NCBI RefSeq assembly: GCF_947242115.1
Contig: NC_074711.1
Coordinates: forward strand, 43,400,463-43,464,462
Source of the DNA: Biomphalaria glabrata
Taxonomy: Eukaryota > Mollusca > Gastropoda > Planorbidae
DNA: 64,000 nucleotides
Direction of reading: 5' to 3'
Made by a program: the position numbers and the translations under genes. The notes under the pieces are model-generated. The model had not been told where the DNA came from and did no database searches. It was given only the letters and a program-made list of their open reading frames with translations. Of this stretch, positions 53,701 through 64,000 are shown one piece after another (within the stretch, counting starts at the first letter, position 1; each line of letters begins with the position of its first letter).

Positions 53701-56700
53701 ATATGCTAGGACAAATTTGTACCAATGCTCCTTCTTTCCTAATGCTATTAGAGCATAGAATGGGTTGCCTGAATCAGACAGGAAAACCAACGACTTGGCA
53801 GAGTTTAAGTGACTGATTAACTTGCATGACTAGATTGACAGAGGGACACACATAAGACATAATCATCTTCTTTTTTGAAGTATGTAATGTCTGTAACTTA
53901 TAAGAAGAGAGGAGGAAGCTGCCGAAGATGTCACTGAGGTCATGCCGTCTTTCTCTGTCCAGAGCCGCATCACTGCATATTCTTCTCTGTTTACACCAAC
54001 TATTTCCTGCACAAGAAGTTCGCAAAACTACTTAAGTCGAAACAAGGCTTTGGCATATGGGAGATGTTTTGTGTTAGGACAACATACATTGCAACTGGGG
54101 ACTGACGTAACCCAAGGACCAACTGTATACTAATAAATACTTTTTACTCCTCTCCATGCTGATCTTAAAACAAGGCCTCTTCATTTTTAGTTTAGTAAAT
54201 ATGTTGTAAACAAGGCCTCTACACTTTTAGTTTAGTAAATATGTTGTAAATAAGGCCCCTATACTTTTAGTTTAGTAAATATGTTGTAAACAAGGCCTCT
54301 ATACTTTAAGTTTAGTAAATATGTTGTAAACAAGGCCTCTACACTTTTAGTTTAGTAAATATGTTGTAAACAAGGCCTCTATACTTTTAGTTTAGTAAAT
54401 ATGTTGTAAACAAGGCCTCTATACTTTTAGTTTAGTAAATACGTTGTAAACAAGGCCTCTATACTTTTAGTTTAGTAAATATGTTGTAAACAAGGCCTCT
54501 ATACTTTTAGTTTAGTAAATATGTTGTAAACAAGGCCTCTATACTTTTAGTTTAGTAAATATGTTGTAAGCAAGGCCTCTATGCTTTAAGTTTAGTAAAT
54601 ATGTTGCCTGATTACAGAGATGATGATGTGCTGTATGCTTCTGAGGGAGAACCCTTCACTTGTAAGTTTTTATTTTTAGATATTTTAACTTGATGAGTAA
54701 TTTATATTTTTAGATTGTATCTTTCATATTTTTTTATAAACTGAGGGTGAAGCTTTATGAATTTTTGTTTCTCCATATCCTACTATTAGCTTACACTTTC
54801 TTCATAGATCACTAAACATAGGGACACTTCAGGACAGAAGACTAAAAAGTAAAGTCGCTATAATACATAAAACACTGAATCATCATTTGCAAATAGAAAA
54901 TCAAGACCTAATGAAATACTCAGAAAGACACAAAGATAGAGGCACATTTCTTATTCCATACGCTAGAACAAAGTCGTACAAGTGTTCCTTCTTCCCTAGT
55001 GCCATTAGAGAATGGAATGAGTTGTCTGAATCAGCCAGGAAAACCAACGACTTAGAAGAGCTTAAGTCATTGATTAACATGCATGACTAGATTGACATAA
55101 AAGAATGTAATTATCTTCTTTTTTTTATCAAAAGATACTAGTGCAGGGAATGTTGAATGGTGCTAATGTGTGTATTGAATGTTAAAAGACACTAGTGCTG
55201 AGAATGTAGAAGGTTGCTAATGTGTGTATTGAATGTTAAAAGACACTAGTGGTAGGAATGTAGAAGGGTGCTAATGTGTGTATTGAATGTTAAAAGACAC
55301 TAGTGGTAGGAATGTAGAAGGTTGCTAATGCTTGTATTGAATATCAAAAGACACAAGTGGTGGGAATTTAGAATGGTACAAAAATGTATGTATTGAATGG
55401 AGCAAAAAACTGGAGCAAAAAATCAAATCATTTAGTTCAAGCCAAAATGTACATAGTAGTATAGCTGTTTATCTAATAATGCAGATGTTATGGGCTCTCT
55501 TTATTTTCAATGAAAAAATATAAATGATTAGTTGACTATATTATTTAAACATAGTGTAGGAATTGATATATTTGTGTTACTTGTTATTGCAACAATTGAT
55601 AATTATAGTGATTGCCATACTGTTGTCCTTGGCAACAGAAAATAGCAATCTCTACTTCCTCACCCCTGACTTTTGCAAGGTGTCTGAAAAAAAAAGACTA
55701 TTTTTACTTTAACTTGAACCTACAGTACAGGCCTGATGCTTACTTTAAACTATCATATTCAAATCCAGCAAAACATGCCATGGAAAATGTTGACCTTGAC
55801 ATTAAAACCTGCATATGTTTCAAGAAGTGCATTCGAGACACTGGACTCAATTTAACTCTGTCAATGATAAACTCTATAAAAAGTTATTTGTTCTTTGTTC
55901 TATCCTTTGTTTCAGTTCAAAACAAAGAAGGTAGCATCTTGTTAGTAAAGATAATTATAAAAATAATTTTTTAAACATTTCTAATTTAGTATGTTCAACC
56001 TCATAGATATCAGTAGAGTGTATGTGCCTAGGAGCAATATCCTTGAGAAAGAATCAAATGTAGTTCCACGAGCAGGCTCGGACTGGATCAGAATTAATAT
56101 AGGAGGAAAACTTTTTACAACTACCAGGTACACTTTCATTCTTTAAAAATGTTTACTTTTGTGTATGGAATATGGCAGTTGAGTTAAAGAGCATCAAGTT
56201 GAAAGCCAATTAGATTTATCAAACAAGGTTTTAGGTTGTTTTTTGAGTAGCTCTAGTAATATCATTTGATTAAGTATTTACATTTGATCAAACTGTTTTC
56301 TTTCAACTGCTCTTTATAGACCTTTGAATTTTTCATTTGATTGGTGATTTTAATGGAAACAAAATGGTACATGAATAATAATTTCTCTAATTTTGTTGTT
56401 GCAGAAGTACTTTGACAAGAACTGATGGTGACAGTATGCTGGCAAGAATGTTTAGTACTGACAGTGGTGAGAATAGAACATAGTTCTGTCAAAGTCATGC
56501 ATGTTTCAATGAGTGATTATAAAATAAGTGATCTTAAAATTAAATGAGTTTAACATAGTCTTAAAAGATAACCATATGTAAGTTGAATTGTATTTCCGCA
56601 ATATGAAAATTTGAGGATGGTCATTTTATTTGGCTAAAATGGAAAACTTATAAGTTTGGTAAAGAAAAAATAAAGTAATAAAAAGAAGAAATTGTTTGGC

Positions 56701-59700
56701 ATGAATGTAATGGTTGTAGAAACTAGTCAAATGTAGTCTAATTGTGGTGAGTTTACCTTTGTTTTTTGTTTTTTACCTTCTTTACAAAAAAACCCCCTGA
56801 AGTGCAAATCAATTACAATAGTAAAAGTAAAGTGTAAAAGAAAAAAGCTGTGTTGAAATGAAGAGGTAGGGAATACATTTCTAAAATAGCTTGAATGTAT
56901 AGATTGATAACTACAAATTAAATATTCATTTTGCAGACATTGAGTGGAATAGCAAAGTGGATGAAACAGGCGCTTATCTGATTGACCGCAGTCCCCTGTA
57001 TTTTGAACCAATTTTAAATTATTTGAGACATGGACGACTCATTTTAGATAAATTTGTTAATCCCGAGGGTAAGGTCTATTTGTTTAATGTTGTTAGTACA
57101 TGCACATATTTTAAAATTATTTTGAAGTTACATTTGTACTGTTTGTAAAAATAATGCTTTCTTTGGCATTTTTAATACAGGTGTTTTAGAAGAAGCCAAA
57201 TTTTTTGGCCTTTCATCCTTGATAGAAAATTTAGAAGAGCTCATAGAGGTGAGTTTATCTCTTGGACTTTATAGTAGTTCAATTAGTTGGCCTGCTATCA
57301 ATATTTCATACAAGTCTGATACCATTTTATACAAAATAATGTCATCAGAGGAAAACAAAAAAGACAAGTCTTGCAAATCTCTTCATTGTTAAGAAAGATT
57401 TATATTTGGAATGCCATATACAATCTTTAATATCTCTTTCTCTTCATCCCCCCCCCCTCCCCCCCACCTCTTTCTAGGTTTGATTTCTGATTTCTGAAAA
57501 GCAAAAAAGAAAATTTGAACATATTTTTATTGGAGTGTTTCAAAATAACAATGTATTTTTTTTTTCACAAAACGTTGCATTTTGTGATATTTTAAAAAAT
57601 TTAAATAAAAGGGAAAGTAAAATTAAACATTTAATATCAAAATCTCAAAATATTTTTAAAAAAAAACACATTTGATTTTTTTTCTAAAATTTACATTAAC
57701 TTTAGCCTATTTATTTATTTTTTAAATTAAAATGTTTTCAGAAATTTGTTTCAATAGCACAAAGTGTTATCCATTTCCTTTTAAAAATAGAATTTTAAGA
57801 CAAAGATAGTCCCTCTAGTTCACCAAACACTACCTGTGTTTACTTCCATACTCTATTTAAAGACAATGAAAAGTTGACTTTTTAAGGACTCCTTATATTG
57901 TACCTTTCTAACTAAGAGGAAAATGAGACAACATAATGATAAATATATATGTACTTATTGTATTTTAGTGGGCTAGCCATTAAACTGAATACATGAATCA
58001 TAGTCATAGATTTGGTTAATAAATATCAGAAACCTGAAGTGCTTCTCTTTTACCAACAATTTAGCAAGAACAACTTCCAGATGACAATACGCCCATTACA
58101 AGGAGAGATTTGGTGTTACGACTGCTCTCTACACCCACAAATCAAGAACTGAGATGTCAGGTTTGAAAATAAAAATATACTTGGAATATTATCAAATATT
58201 GCTGTACAGCAGTGATGCCTAAACTACCCATTGAGAGGAATGCAGCTGTAAAGGATTGGTTCCATTTTAGATTTTTTAAAATGATACGTCCCATGACAGA
58301 AATATTAATTAGCTGCTCTACAGTTCAAACTTGAGATAATGAACAGAAAAGGTTTTTGGTACTTAACTAAAGACACACATTAATTGTGGCCATTTTTTAT
58401 TATTATTGAAATTATTACATATATTTTTTGAACAATTTTCTAATTATATATAAATTCTTAAGGTAATTTAAATTTATTACATATTTACCTAACATGTCCA
58501 AAGGAATCTTAATTTTCCTAAAGGCATCTCAGTCGTATTACTATGGCCATAGATTACCTGCCCAGCACAACAGTCTATCATAAGTAGTTCATTGATCTTA
58601 TTGAGTTCACAAATTGATACATTAACTAAACTTTTTTTTTTCTTCACTTAGGGTATGAACTTTACAGGTTCTAACCTCTCCAAACTGGACTTGAGATATA
58701 TTAATTTCAAATATGCCATTCTAAAAAATGCTAATTTATCTGGTGCCAACTTGTCTTTCTGTAACTTTGAAAGAGCAGATTTGTGTAAAGCTACAATTGA
58801 TGTAAGTTTGTTTATATTACAATGTTTATATTACAAGTCACTTCATAACATTATTTATAAAACTAGATGTCACTGATCCAGCCAAGCAAACCATTGCATC
58901 TGGTCTAAGTCTAATTTCACTTCTAACAAAAACAAAAATTCCCATTCTTTTGAATGAAATTTCTGTAGGTGCTATTATGGTATTAGGAATAAAACACTAA
59001 TAATATAATAATATTATAGCTTTTATATACAGCTACTTTCATGCTTATAGCATGCTCAGAGTGCTATGGTCCAATCTCATTTGTGGACCAGTGGGGGGAG
59101 GGGGTATCTGGGAGAAGGTTTTTCTGTGCTGCATTTCGGTGCTTATTAAACACAACTCGAGTCAGGTGTTGAACCTCTAGCCCCCTTCATAGGTAGCCAA
59201 GTTCAAGCGTACTTAGCCCATTGACCATGCTTCCCACTAGAGGCATTATGATCATAAAATCATTGCTAAGTGATAAGAAGGGCATCATTATAACGGTTCC
59301 CTGACATCTCATCCTACGAGACATTTCATCATTGCAACATTTCATCACCATAACATTTCATCACCATAACATTTCATCACCATAGCATTTCATCATTGCA
59401 TAAAGTGTATTTTGCAAACATAAATACATGTAGGTGTAATTAAGTAATTAACATACTCAGCAAGTTAACCCTAACTCTAACCCTAACCCTAAATGATGAA
59501 TTGCAATAATGAAATGTCTCGTATGATGAGGCGTCTGGTCACCCATTATAACATATTCTGCAAAAGTCAATGACAAAGAATAAAGAGCAAACATTTTGAC
59601 AAATGTAGTGAATGTCTTTTATAACTTAATGCTGCGAAATGTTTTAGGTTTGCTCCTCCTTAACTAGAGAGTATAACCTCTTTTACCATAGAGTAGAGTA

Positions 59701-62018
59701 TGAGTTATTTTACTGTACAGTATTAGCACCTTCCTCAGAAAAATATGACCATTCTCATCAACAAACCTTTACCACTAATATGAAAGGTAGTATGAATACA
59801 GCACACAAACCAAAAAGCAGGAAATCTAAATTCTTTAGAAGACTCTGTTAAAAACAGTTCCAGTTGAATGCTTAAGTCTTTCTTAAGTCTTTCTTTAAGT
59901 TCATTTGTATTTATTATATTTGTCCTGTTCTTTCTAGTCTGCAAATCTTCTTGGTGTGAAAATGTTGTGTGCTAACCTTGAAGGCACATCCATGAGGGGC
60001 TGTTACTTTGAGGATCCTGCAGGGAGCCGAGCTAATATGGAAGGTAGGTCCGATCATTTGAATTGTATAGTGGCCTTTTCAAAAAGTGCATACAAAATTT
60101 CTCCCTGTATGCTTAAATTGCCATAAAATTCTTGAACTCTATCTATTGAATGTAAAATAAATTTTAAAGAAATTTAGTTTTAATTACCAAGTCCATAACA
60201 GAATGTTTTATCATTTAATTAAGAAAAATAACATTAAAAAATAGGGGAAGGGGTGTAAAGTGGTTGATAAGGGGTTTTAATTTTCAGTCTATTTTTTTTT
60301 GCTTTTTATTAAAATACTTTTATCCTCCATGAAATGTAAATAAAGTTTGCCTTTAAAACATGTTTGTAAACAAAAATTATACAAAAATATAGTATTTATG
60401 CACATTTAATTTTTTTGTTTGTATATTCATTCCTCATATAAGAAAATGGCTTGTAGCTATTAATTATATTTGCTAATTATTTGAATGTCAGCGTTTTCTT
60501 TTTTTTTTTCTTTTGTCATTGTTAAATTATTCCATTTTCTTGTAACTAAATCTTAACTTTTTTTTTCAAAATCATTTCTTTTTTTTCCTTTGAAGTCTTT
60601 TATATTTTAGAAATTGTCATAAAAGCTAAAAATCTGGTCACTATTCAACATCTCTTTATTTGTTTGACATTTTTATATGCAAAAAAATTTGTTTCAATTC
60701 CAGGAGCACATATGAAAAATGTGGATCTGGAAGGCAGTCATATGGCTGGAGTTAATCTTCGAGTAGCTACTTTAAAAAATGCAAATTTGCAGAACTGTGA
60801 TCTTCGTGGTGCTGTCCTGGCCGGTGCTGATTTAGAGGTAAGCTTTCATTGGCTTATGTTGGTTGCTGTTCAGTAGTTAATAAAAGTGGTTCAATTCCTT
60901 TGAAGACCAGGGATAACATTTTCTCTGTTGTCAATGTTATTTATTAAGGGTTTTGTTTTGTTGGTTTATCTTATAAAATTTGTTACTAGACCTTGCCTAT
61001 TTTTTTATCACCATAATCAAATTCTAATTGCATTTTCTGATTTTCACATCTGATTGTGATTTATTATAAATTATAAAGCAACTGGTACAGAAAGTCATTG
61101 TTTCTTTTAAACTTGCACTGGTTTAGCTGTTTATGTTAATTATGCCTCCTCATGTGGCTGGTGAGACCTCAGTGCAAAGCCCTCAGCCCCCTGGATGACA
61201 AAGTGGTCATTGTTGAATTGTAGTTTTAAATTTTATAATATACAAAGCTATTTAAAACATAAGATCTAATTATAAAATATGCAAGAGACTTGACCTCAGA
61301 TGTTACTTCAGAAATAAAAATCTTGGACCATCAAGAGAGCAGGCTTTTCACATGACCAGACAGCCATTAATGAAGTCCATAGAAAGATTTCTCCCCAAAA
61401 AACTTTGAAATGAAACTTTGTATGTAATTGTACACTATGTTTGTATGTAATTGTACACTATGTTTGTATGTAATTGTACACTATGTTTGTATATAATTGT
61501 ACACTATGTTTGTATGTAATTGTACACTATATTTGTATGTAATTGTACACTATGTTTGTATGTAATTGTGCACTATTTGTTTGTAATTGTACACAATGTT
61601 TGTATGTAATTGTACACTATGTTTGTATGAAACTGTACACGATGTTTGTATGTAATTGTACACAATGTTTGTATGTAATTGTACACAATGTTTGTATGTA
61701 ATTGTACACAATGTTTGTATGTAATTGTACACTATGTTTGTATGTAATTGTACACAATGTTTGTATGTAATTGTACACAATGTTTGTATGTAATTGTACA
61801 CTATGTTTGTATGTAATTGTACACAATGTTTGTATGTAATTGTACACTATGTTTTTGGCTTTCAAAACTACATTTGAAATCAAATTGTCCTCTATCTCTA
61901 GAACTGTGATTTGACTGGCTGTGATCTTCAAGAAGCTAACTTACGTGGAGCTAACTTGAAGGGAGCCACTTTTGAATTAATGTTACATCCACTTCATATG
62001 GCACAAGCTGTAAGATGA
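44721..62018 (+). CDS. KCTD9: BTB/POZ and pentapeptide-repeat protein KCTD9
   Basis: A probable substrate adaptor of cullin-3 ubiquitin ligases. Exons: 44721-44765, 51761-51882, 54618-54661, 56007-56127, 56405-56466, 56937-57068, 57181-57248, 58065-58160, 58652-58801, 59938-60043, 60704-60837, 61902-62018; all GT-AG and in phase, 398 aa (human 389). Residues 1 to about 62 form the KHA-like start ([24 protein letters not shown]). Residues about 97-200 are the BTB domain ([49 protein letters not shown]). Residues 231-385 are A(N/D)LxG-type pentapeptide repeats forming a right-handed helix ([29 protein letters not shown]). The end [11 protein letters not shown] parallels human. Intron 1 is 7.0 kb. 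Exon 4 needs the acceptor at CAACCTCATAG, 22 bases after an upstream ATTTAG that would give a stop. Intact. Confidence 0.96.
45140..45575. mobile_element. Dispersed repeat rich in ATACGAG motifs
   Basis: The left part has ACATTGGCACCTTGAG and ATACGAGTAATTCAAGATAC. The right part has CGAGATACGAGTAGATCAAC, TTACGAGCTCAGGTCTGGAA and CGAATTGAACTCGTATCTC. The two parts are imperfect inverted relatives, as in a TIR element whose ends read 'ACTCGTATCTCGA'. No duplication confirmed. Confidence 0.5.
45686..47792. mobile_element. Possible solo LTR fossil in KCTD9 intron 1
   Basis: A 2.1-kb stretch begins TGTGACA and ends TGTCACA. GTGTA stands on both sides (45681-45685 and 47793-47797), as for a solo LTR with a 5-bp target duplication. 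It is less AT-rich than its surroundings, has a duplicated TATA region (46117-46250), and an AATAAA near its right end (about 47626). No internal retroviral genes are present. It is a fossil, family not determined. The 134-codon hydrophobic frame inside is probably chance. Uncertain, because one end cannot be compared with a second copy. Confidence 0.4.
46117..46250 (+). promoter_or_regulatory. Tandemly duplicated 67-bp TATA-box segment
   Basis: Two exact 67-bp units, each with TTCCTGTTTCCGCCCACA, GGCCTATATATAAGGTAG and TTAAATCAACCAGACCC. TATATATAAGG is a strong TATA-box match. It lies within the possible LTR, where tandem duplication of promoter segments is common. Confidence 0.55.
47800..48840. 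other. KCTD9 intron 1, no feature recognised
   Basis: AT-rich DNA. The short minus-strand frames at 48189-48437 and 48592-48780 lack any family resemblance. Confidence 0.4.
48846..49313. mobile_element. Cluster of nested MITE copies (CAGTGGCGTAGC ends)
   Basis: Three related starts follow each other: GATGTAGCATCCATGGGG (48845), CAGTGGCGTAGCATCCATGG (48980) and CCAGTGACGTAGAAACATA (49050). The cluster ends with TTGCTATGCTACTG, the inverted partner of the second start. Repeated GGGGCCCA blocks accompany each start. Non-coding. Confidence 0.55.
49314..50238. other. KCTD9 intron 1, no feature recognised
   Basis: AT-rich DNA. An open frame of 114 codons at 49529-49873 has a mixed composition but no motif, no good splice context and no known relative that I can see. 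Confidence 0.35.
50239..51395 (-). mobile_element. Jockey/CR1-like LINE, 5'-truncated, best copy
   Basis: The minus strand encodes the reverse transcriptase core and C-terminus. Around 51383-51150 it reads [32 protein letters not shown] and [15 protein letters not shown]; around 51105-51064 [10 protein letters not shown], with the catalytic Asp pair. Then a 228-codon open frame (50992-50306) starts [16 protein letters not shown] and contains [32 protein letters not shown] and [16 protein letters not shown]. Frameshifts separate the blocks. The 3' end has ATCATCTTCTTTTTTGAAG and a TATAAGATA tail. Copies lie at 25380, 39885, 53125 and 54795. Confidence 0.9.
52010..52225 (-). mobile_element. tRNA-derived SINE, family A, near full length
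   Basis: On the minus strand: A box TGGCTGAGTGGTAA (52201-52188), B box GGTTCGAATCC (52167-52157), then TGGTGAAGACTGGGCTTTTT, GATCTTTAGGGCGCCTCTGA, a CACACGATACCCTC block and the end CTATAGATCGCAAAGTTTGA plus AAGGGGAACTTTAC. The head resembles a tRNA with a TGGC start. In KCTD9 intron 2; the rest of that intron up to 53124 shows nothing recognisable. Confidence 0.8.
53125..53905 (+). mobile_element. Jockey/CR1-like LINE 3' part, heavily decayed
   Basis: The plus strand matches the 228-codon part of the 50239 [15 protein letters not shown] at the start, [27 protein letters not shown]-like and [18 protein letters not shown] at the end, then ATAATCATCTTCTTTTTTG and AACTTATAAGAAG. Many stops and small indels. 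In KCTD9 intron 2. Confidence 0.75.
54171..54606. repeat. 40-bp minisatellite, about 11 units, next to KCTD9 exon 3
   Basis: Units CAAGGCCTCTATACTTTTAG plus TTTAGTAAATATGTTGTAAA begin every 40 bases from 54171 to 54571, most differing by 0-3 bases. The array ends 11 bases before the KCTD9 exon 3 start (54618). There is no spacer diversity, so this is not a CRISPR array. Confidence 0.95.
54795..55130 (+). mobile_element. Jockey/CR1-like LINE 3' end
   Basis: The plus strand keeps a fairly good frame: [20 protein letters not shown]-like, [40 protein letters not shown] and LINMHD, stop, then GTAATTATCTTCTTTTTT. It is the youngest-looking copy after the one at 50239. In KCTD9 intron 3. Confidence 0.8.
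55135..55395. repeat. 53-54-bp minisatellite, about 4-5 units
   Basis: Units share GCTAATGTGTGTATTGAATG, TTAAAAGACACTAGTGGTAG and GAATGTAGAAGG. The array starts directly after the LINE tail, so the tail may have seeded it. The remainder of intron 3 to 56006 has no recognised feature. Confidence 0.85.
59295..59544. mobile_element. 250-bp TIR element with 8-bp duplication and telomere-like core
   Basis: ATTATAAC is repeated at 59287-59294 and 59545-59552. The ends are imperfect inverted repeats of about 43 bases sharing TACGAGACATTTCAT. Inside lie four units of ACATTTCATCACCATA (59336-59400) and a short run of CCCTAA (59467-59492). In KCTD9 intron 9. Non-coding. Confidence 0.8.
61141..61235 (+). 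mobile_element. LINE 3'-terminal fragment
   Basis: ACCTCAGTGCAAAGCCCTCA and GATGACAAAGTGGTCATTGT repeat, with few changes, the end of the LINE at 11225-11935. Only the last 95 bases are present. In KCTD9 intron 11. Confidence 0.65.
61417..61856. repeat. 23-bp minisatellite, about 19 units, KCTD9 intron 11
   Basis: Units are TTTGTATGTAATTG plus TACACTATG or TACACAATG. It ends 46 bases before the last KCTD9 exon. Because 23 is not a multiple of 3, the [13 protein letters not shown] frames on the minus strand arise by cycling and are not genes. Confidence 0.95.
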
Positions 62019-62207
62019 GAGACTGTGTCAAGAGCTTCAACTGACCAGTATCTTGGAGGAAACTGGAGGAAACTGAAATACTCACAGAATTTTAATACCA
62101 CTGACTGTTACTTTTGTGATATTGTTCTGTTTCTATTTTTGCTAATTTAATAGGCTATTTTACTAAAATCACTTTTTTTTTCAAGCAGATGGCATTTTTG
62201 TCATCAA

Positions 62208-62213
62208 AATAAA
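62208..62213 (+). promoter_or_regulatory. Candidate poly(A) signal of KCTD9
   Basis: AATAAA 190 bases after the KCTD9 stop, followed by a T-rich stretch. A second AT-rich site at about 62250-62263 could also serve. Confidence 0.5.
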
Positions 62214-62218
62214 GGGCC

Positions 62219-63575
62219 AAGATTTAACAAATGTACACCTTTTTTTTTAATAAAAAAAATAAATTGTATTCTATGTAGTAACACATTTTTTCCCTGTTGA
62301 TATGAAGATGATTTTAATTATAACTCCACTCTCATTCTCAAATGTCTTCTTTAACTCTGCAGTGTTCAACAGTGTACAAATAATAGACAGATAACCAATA
62401 TCAACAATCTTAAACATTTGAACTATTTGTTTGTCTGCATTGACACTTTTGGTAACCGGTAGACATTGTTAATGCTTTCACAATATGATATGTTACATTT
62501 TTGGGGGGTTAGTAATTTAGAATTGTTTTCCATTAAAGTAACTAGGTTTCTTGTGTATTTCAAATTAGTTTTGCTTAAAAATAGTGAAATTAATTGAAAC
62601 ATTTTTTTTAAGCATTTGTTTATGGATATCTCTGCAATAGAGTTTTAAAATATCAGTAAAATGTTATAAATTAATGAAATGAAATTCACAGGTCTAAACT
62701 TAAAAATATTTAAAGCAAAAAAAACAAACAACACAATATCAAACAGAACCCTGAATACAAAAACTTAAACGAAAAAAATTAAACAGCAGACATAGGTCTG
62801 TGAACCTATTGACACCTGCTTATCTAGAATAAATTTATTTCTTGAAAACATTCTGGTCTAAAATATAAATAATGTTTTTACTTGGTAGATATTGTTTTAA
62901 ATTATCTTAGAATTCATTAATATTTAATACTGACTGAATTCCATACAAGCCTTTTCATATGCAATACTCTAAAAAGATAATTTGATGAAAATAGTGGAAA
63001 AAAAAATATTATGAAAACACTGTGTTTTTCTTTATGTGCAATATGTCTTGATCCAGGGTCAACTATTTGTTGATTAACAAATTTTGGTTGTAATGTATCT
63101 GTAAATGTTTATGATGTGTACTAGATATAGAGTCAAGAGCTAGTCAAGCCCAGACAAAGTTGACAAAACATTCATGTTCATTAAAATGAAAACATTGTTA
63201 GACAGAGTTGTTGTTTTCAAACATTTATTTTGTTCATCTGAATTTGTGATTTATTTTTGTTGACTTGCATTTGGACAAGATTTCAAAGTCTGCAATGTTT
63301 TTTTTCCTTGTTTGTAAACTGTCTGATGATGGCCCATCACAGGACTGACAAACTAGAGATAAACAAACTGATTTAAAAAAAACAACTAATCTTAGGATGG
63401 CTAGGAGGCGTTTTTTGTGAACCTATGGGTTTGGGCTTGAGAGATTGTGACATAAAATCTTTTTATAGTAAACGTTTTTCACTGCACTGTACTATACTAT
63501 TGTATATATATATATAGTATACATCCCCCACTCCCCGATGGCTGCCTGGTCATATGGTTATGGGATGATCGTCTA
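62219..63575. other. Downstream of KCTD9, no gene recognised
   Basis: AT-rich DNA with further AATAAA motifs and a short (AT)n at about 63503-63516. No exon or RNA gene visible. Confidence 0.4.
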
Positions 63576-63579
63576 GGGC

Positions 63580-64000
63580 AGTGATGCCAAACCTAATTCG
63601 ACCTGTGGGCCATTTTAATTTCCGACACTCGTGTCGCGGGCCACATGGCCGAAAATGTATTAAAAAAAACGAAATAAAAAAGACCTGAAAAAATTTTATT
63701 AGAAACTTTTGGATCTAGTAGGACTGCTTACATTAATTAATGGGATATTAGAATTTATCTTTTTTTTTTTAAACGTCAGAAAGCTGCTTCATTTCTCTAA
63801 TTGAAATATGAGCAACATTGTAGCTAGCTTTACTTACTATTAAATTTTTGTCTCTTTTAGGTAAATATTCCTATCGATCCTCCTATCTATAAACCTAGTT
63901 TTAACAATATTTTATTCGCTGTTCAAACCAAAATGCCGCCATATTTTGGTTTATAATGCCGTTTATATGTTGTTTTCTAAACAGTCCAATTTCTTGTTTA
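63580..64000 (+). mobile_element. hAT-like element end, running off the window
   Basis: It begins GGGCAGTGATGCCAAACCT, then GACCTGTGGGCCATTTTAAT and GTCGCGGGCCACATGG, the usual opening of snail hAT-type MITEs (compare 40385). The other end lies outside the window or is lost. Confidence 0.5.

Noticed and set aside
54171-54606. Regular 40-bp array considered as CRISPR
   Set aside because: Contiguous tandem units without unique spacers in a eukaryotic intron; a minisatellite.
61550-61931. Minus-strand frames with repeated [13 protein letters not shown]
   Set aside because: Translation of the 23-bp minisatellite; no independent coding evidence.

Overview
The window looks like nuclear DNA from a freshwater pulmonate snail (Biomphalaria/Bulinus type). 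It is AT-rich. The genes have many short coding exons with GT-AG introns. It carries AGATCTAG-rich DNA, long (AT)n and (CATA)n tracts, and repeat families I associate with snail genomes. The organism is inferred from repeats and gene style, not from any search.

Three conserved genes could be assembled exon by exon. (1) A GPAT3/GPAT4-type glycerol-3-phosphate acyltransferase lies on the + strand, 15751-26729 (15 coding exons, about 462 aa). (2) HSPA9/mortalin, the mitochondrial HSP70, lies on the - strand, 38037-30571 (17 coding exons, 658 aa). (3) KCTD9, a BTB plus pentapeptide-repeat protein, lies on the + strand, 44721-62018 (12 coding exons, 398 aa). GPAT and HSPA9 converge; HSPA9 and KCTD9 diverge across 6.7 kb of repeats. 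Three introns of HSPA9 each hold a sense-strand box C/D snoRNA candidate of one family; in human the HSPA9 introns host SNORD63. A fourth gene, not recognised, enters from the left on the - strand with its last coding exon (871-2127) and one upstream exon (8855-9007). An intact tRNA-Trp(CCA) sits at 80-151.

Layout: 1-170 tRNA pseudogene and tRNA-Trp; 171-870 (CATA)n; 871-9007 orphan gene with a repeat-filled intron; 9008-15750 a repeat field (SINEs, LINE, hAT transposons); 15751-26729 GPAT; 26730-30112 UTR and spacer with a TTAA-flanked MITE; 30113-38037 HSPA9 with snoRNAs and a MITE; 38038-44720 nested transposons; 44721-62018 KCTD9, whose introns hold LINEs, a SINE, a possible LTR fossil and three minisatellites; 62019-64000 3' UTR, spacer and a hAT-like end.

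The most distinctive signals are: the snoRNA triplet in HSPA9; a repeat with CATGGGCGTAGCCAGG inverted ends that carries a LINE-derived segment and occurs four times, twice nested; AGATCTAG clusters around all three first coding exons; several transposons with exact target-site duplications; and minisatellites touching splice sites. The genes have unrelated housekeeping roles (lipid synthesis, mitochondrial protein folding, probable ubiquitin-ligase adaptor), and I see no shared pathway.
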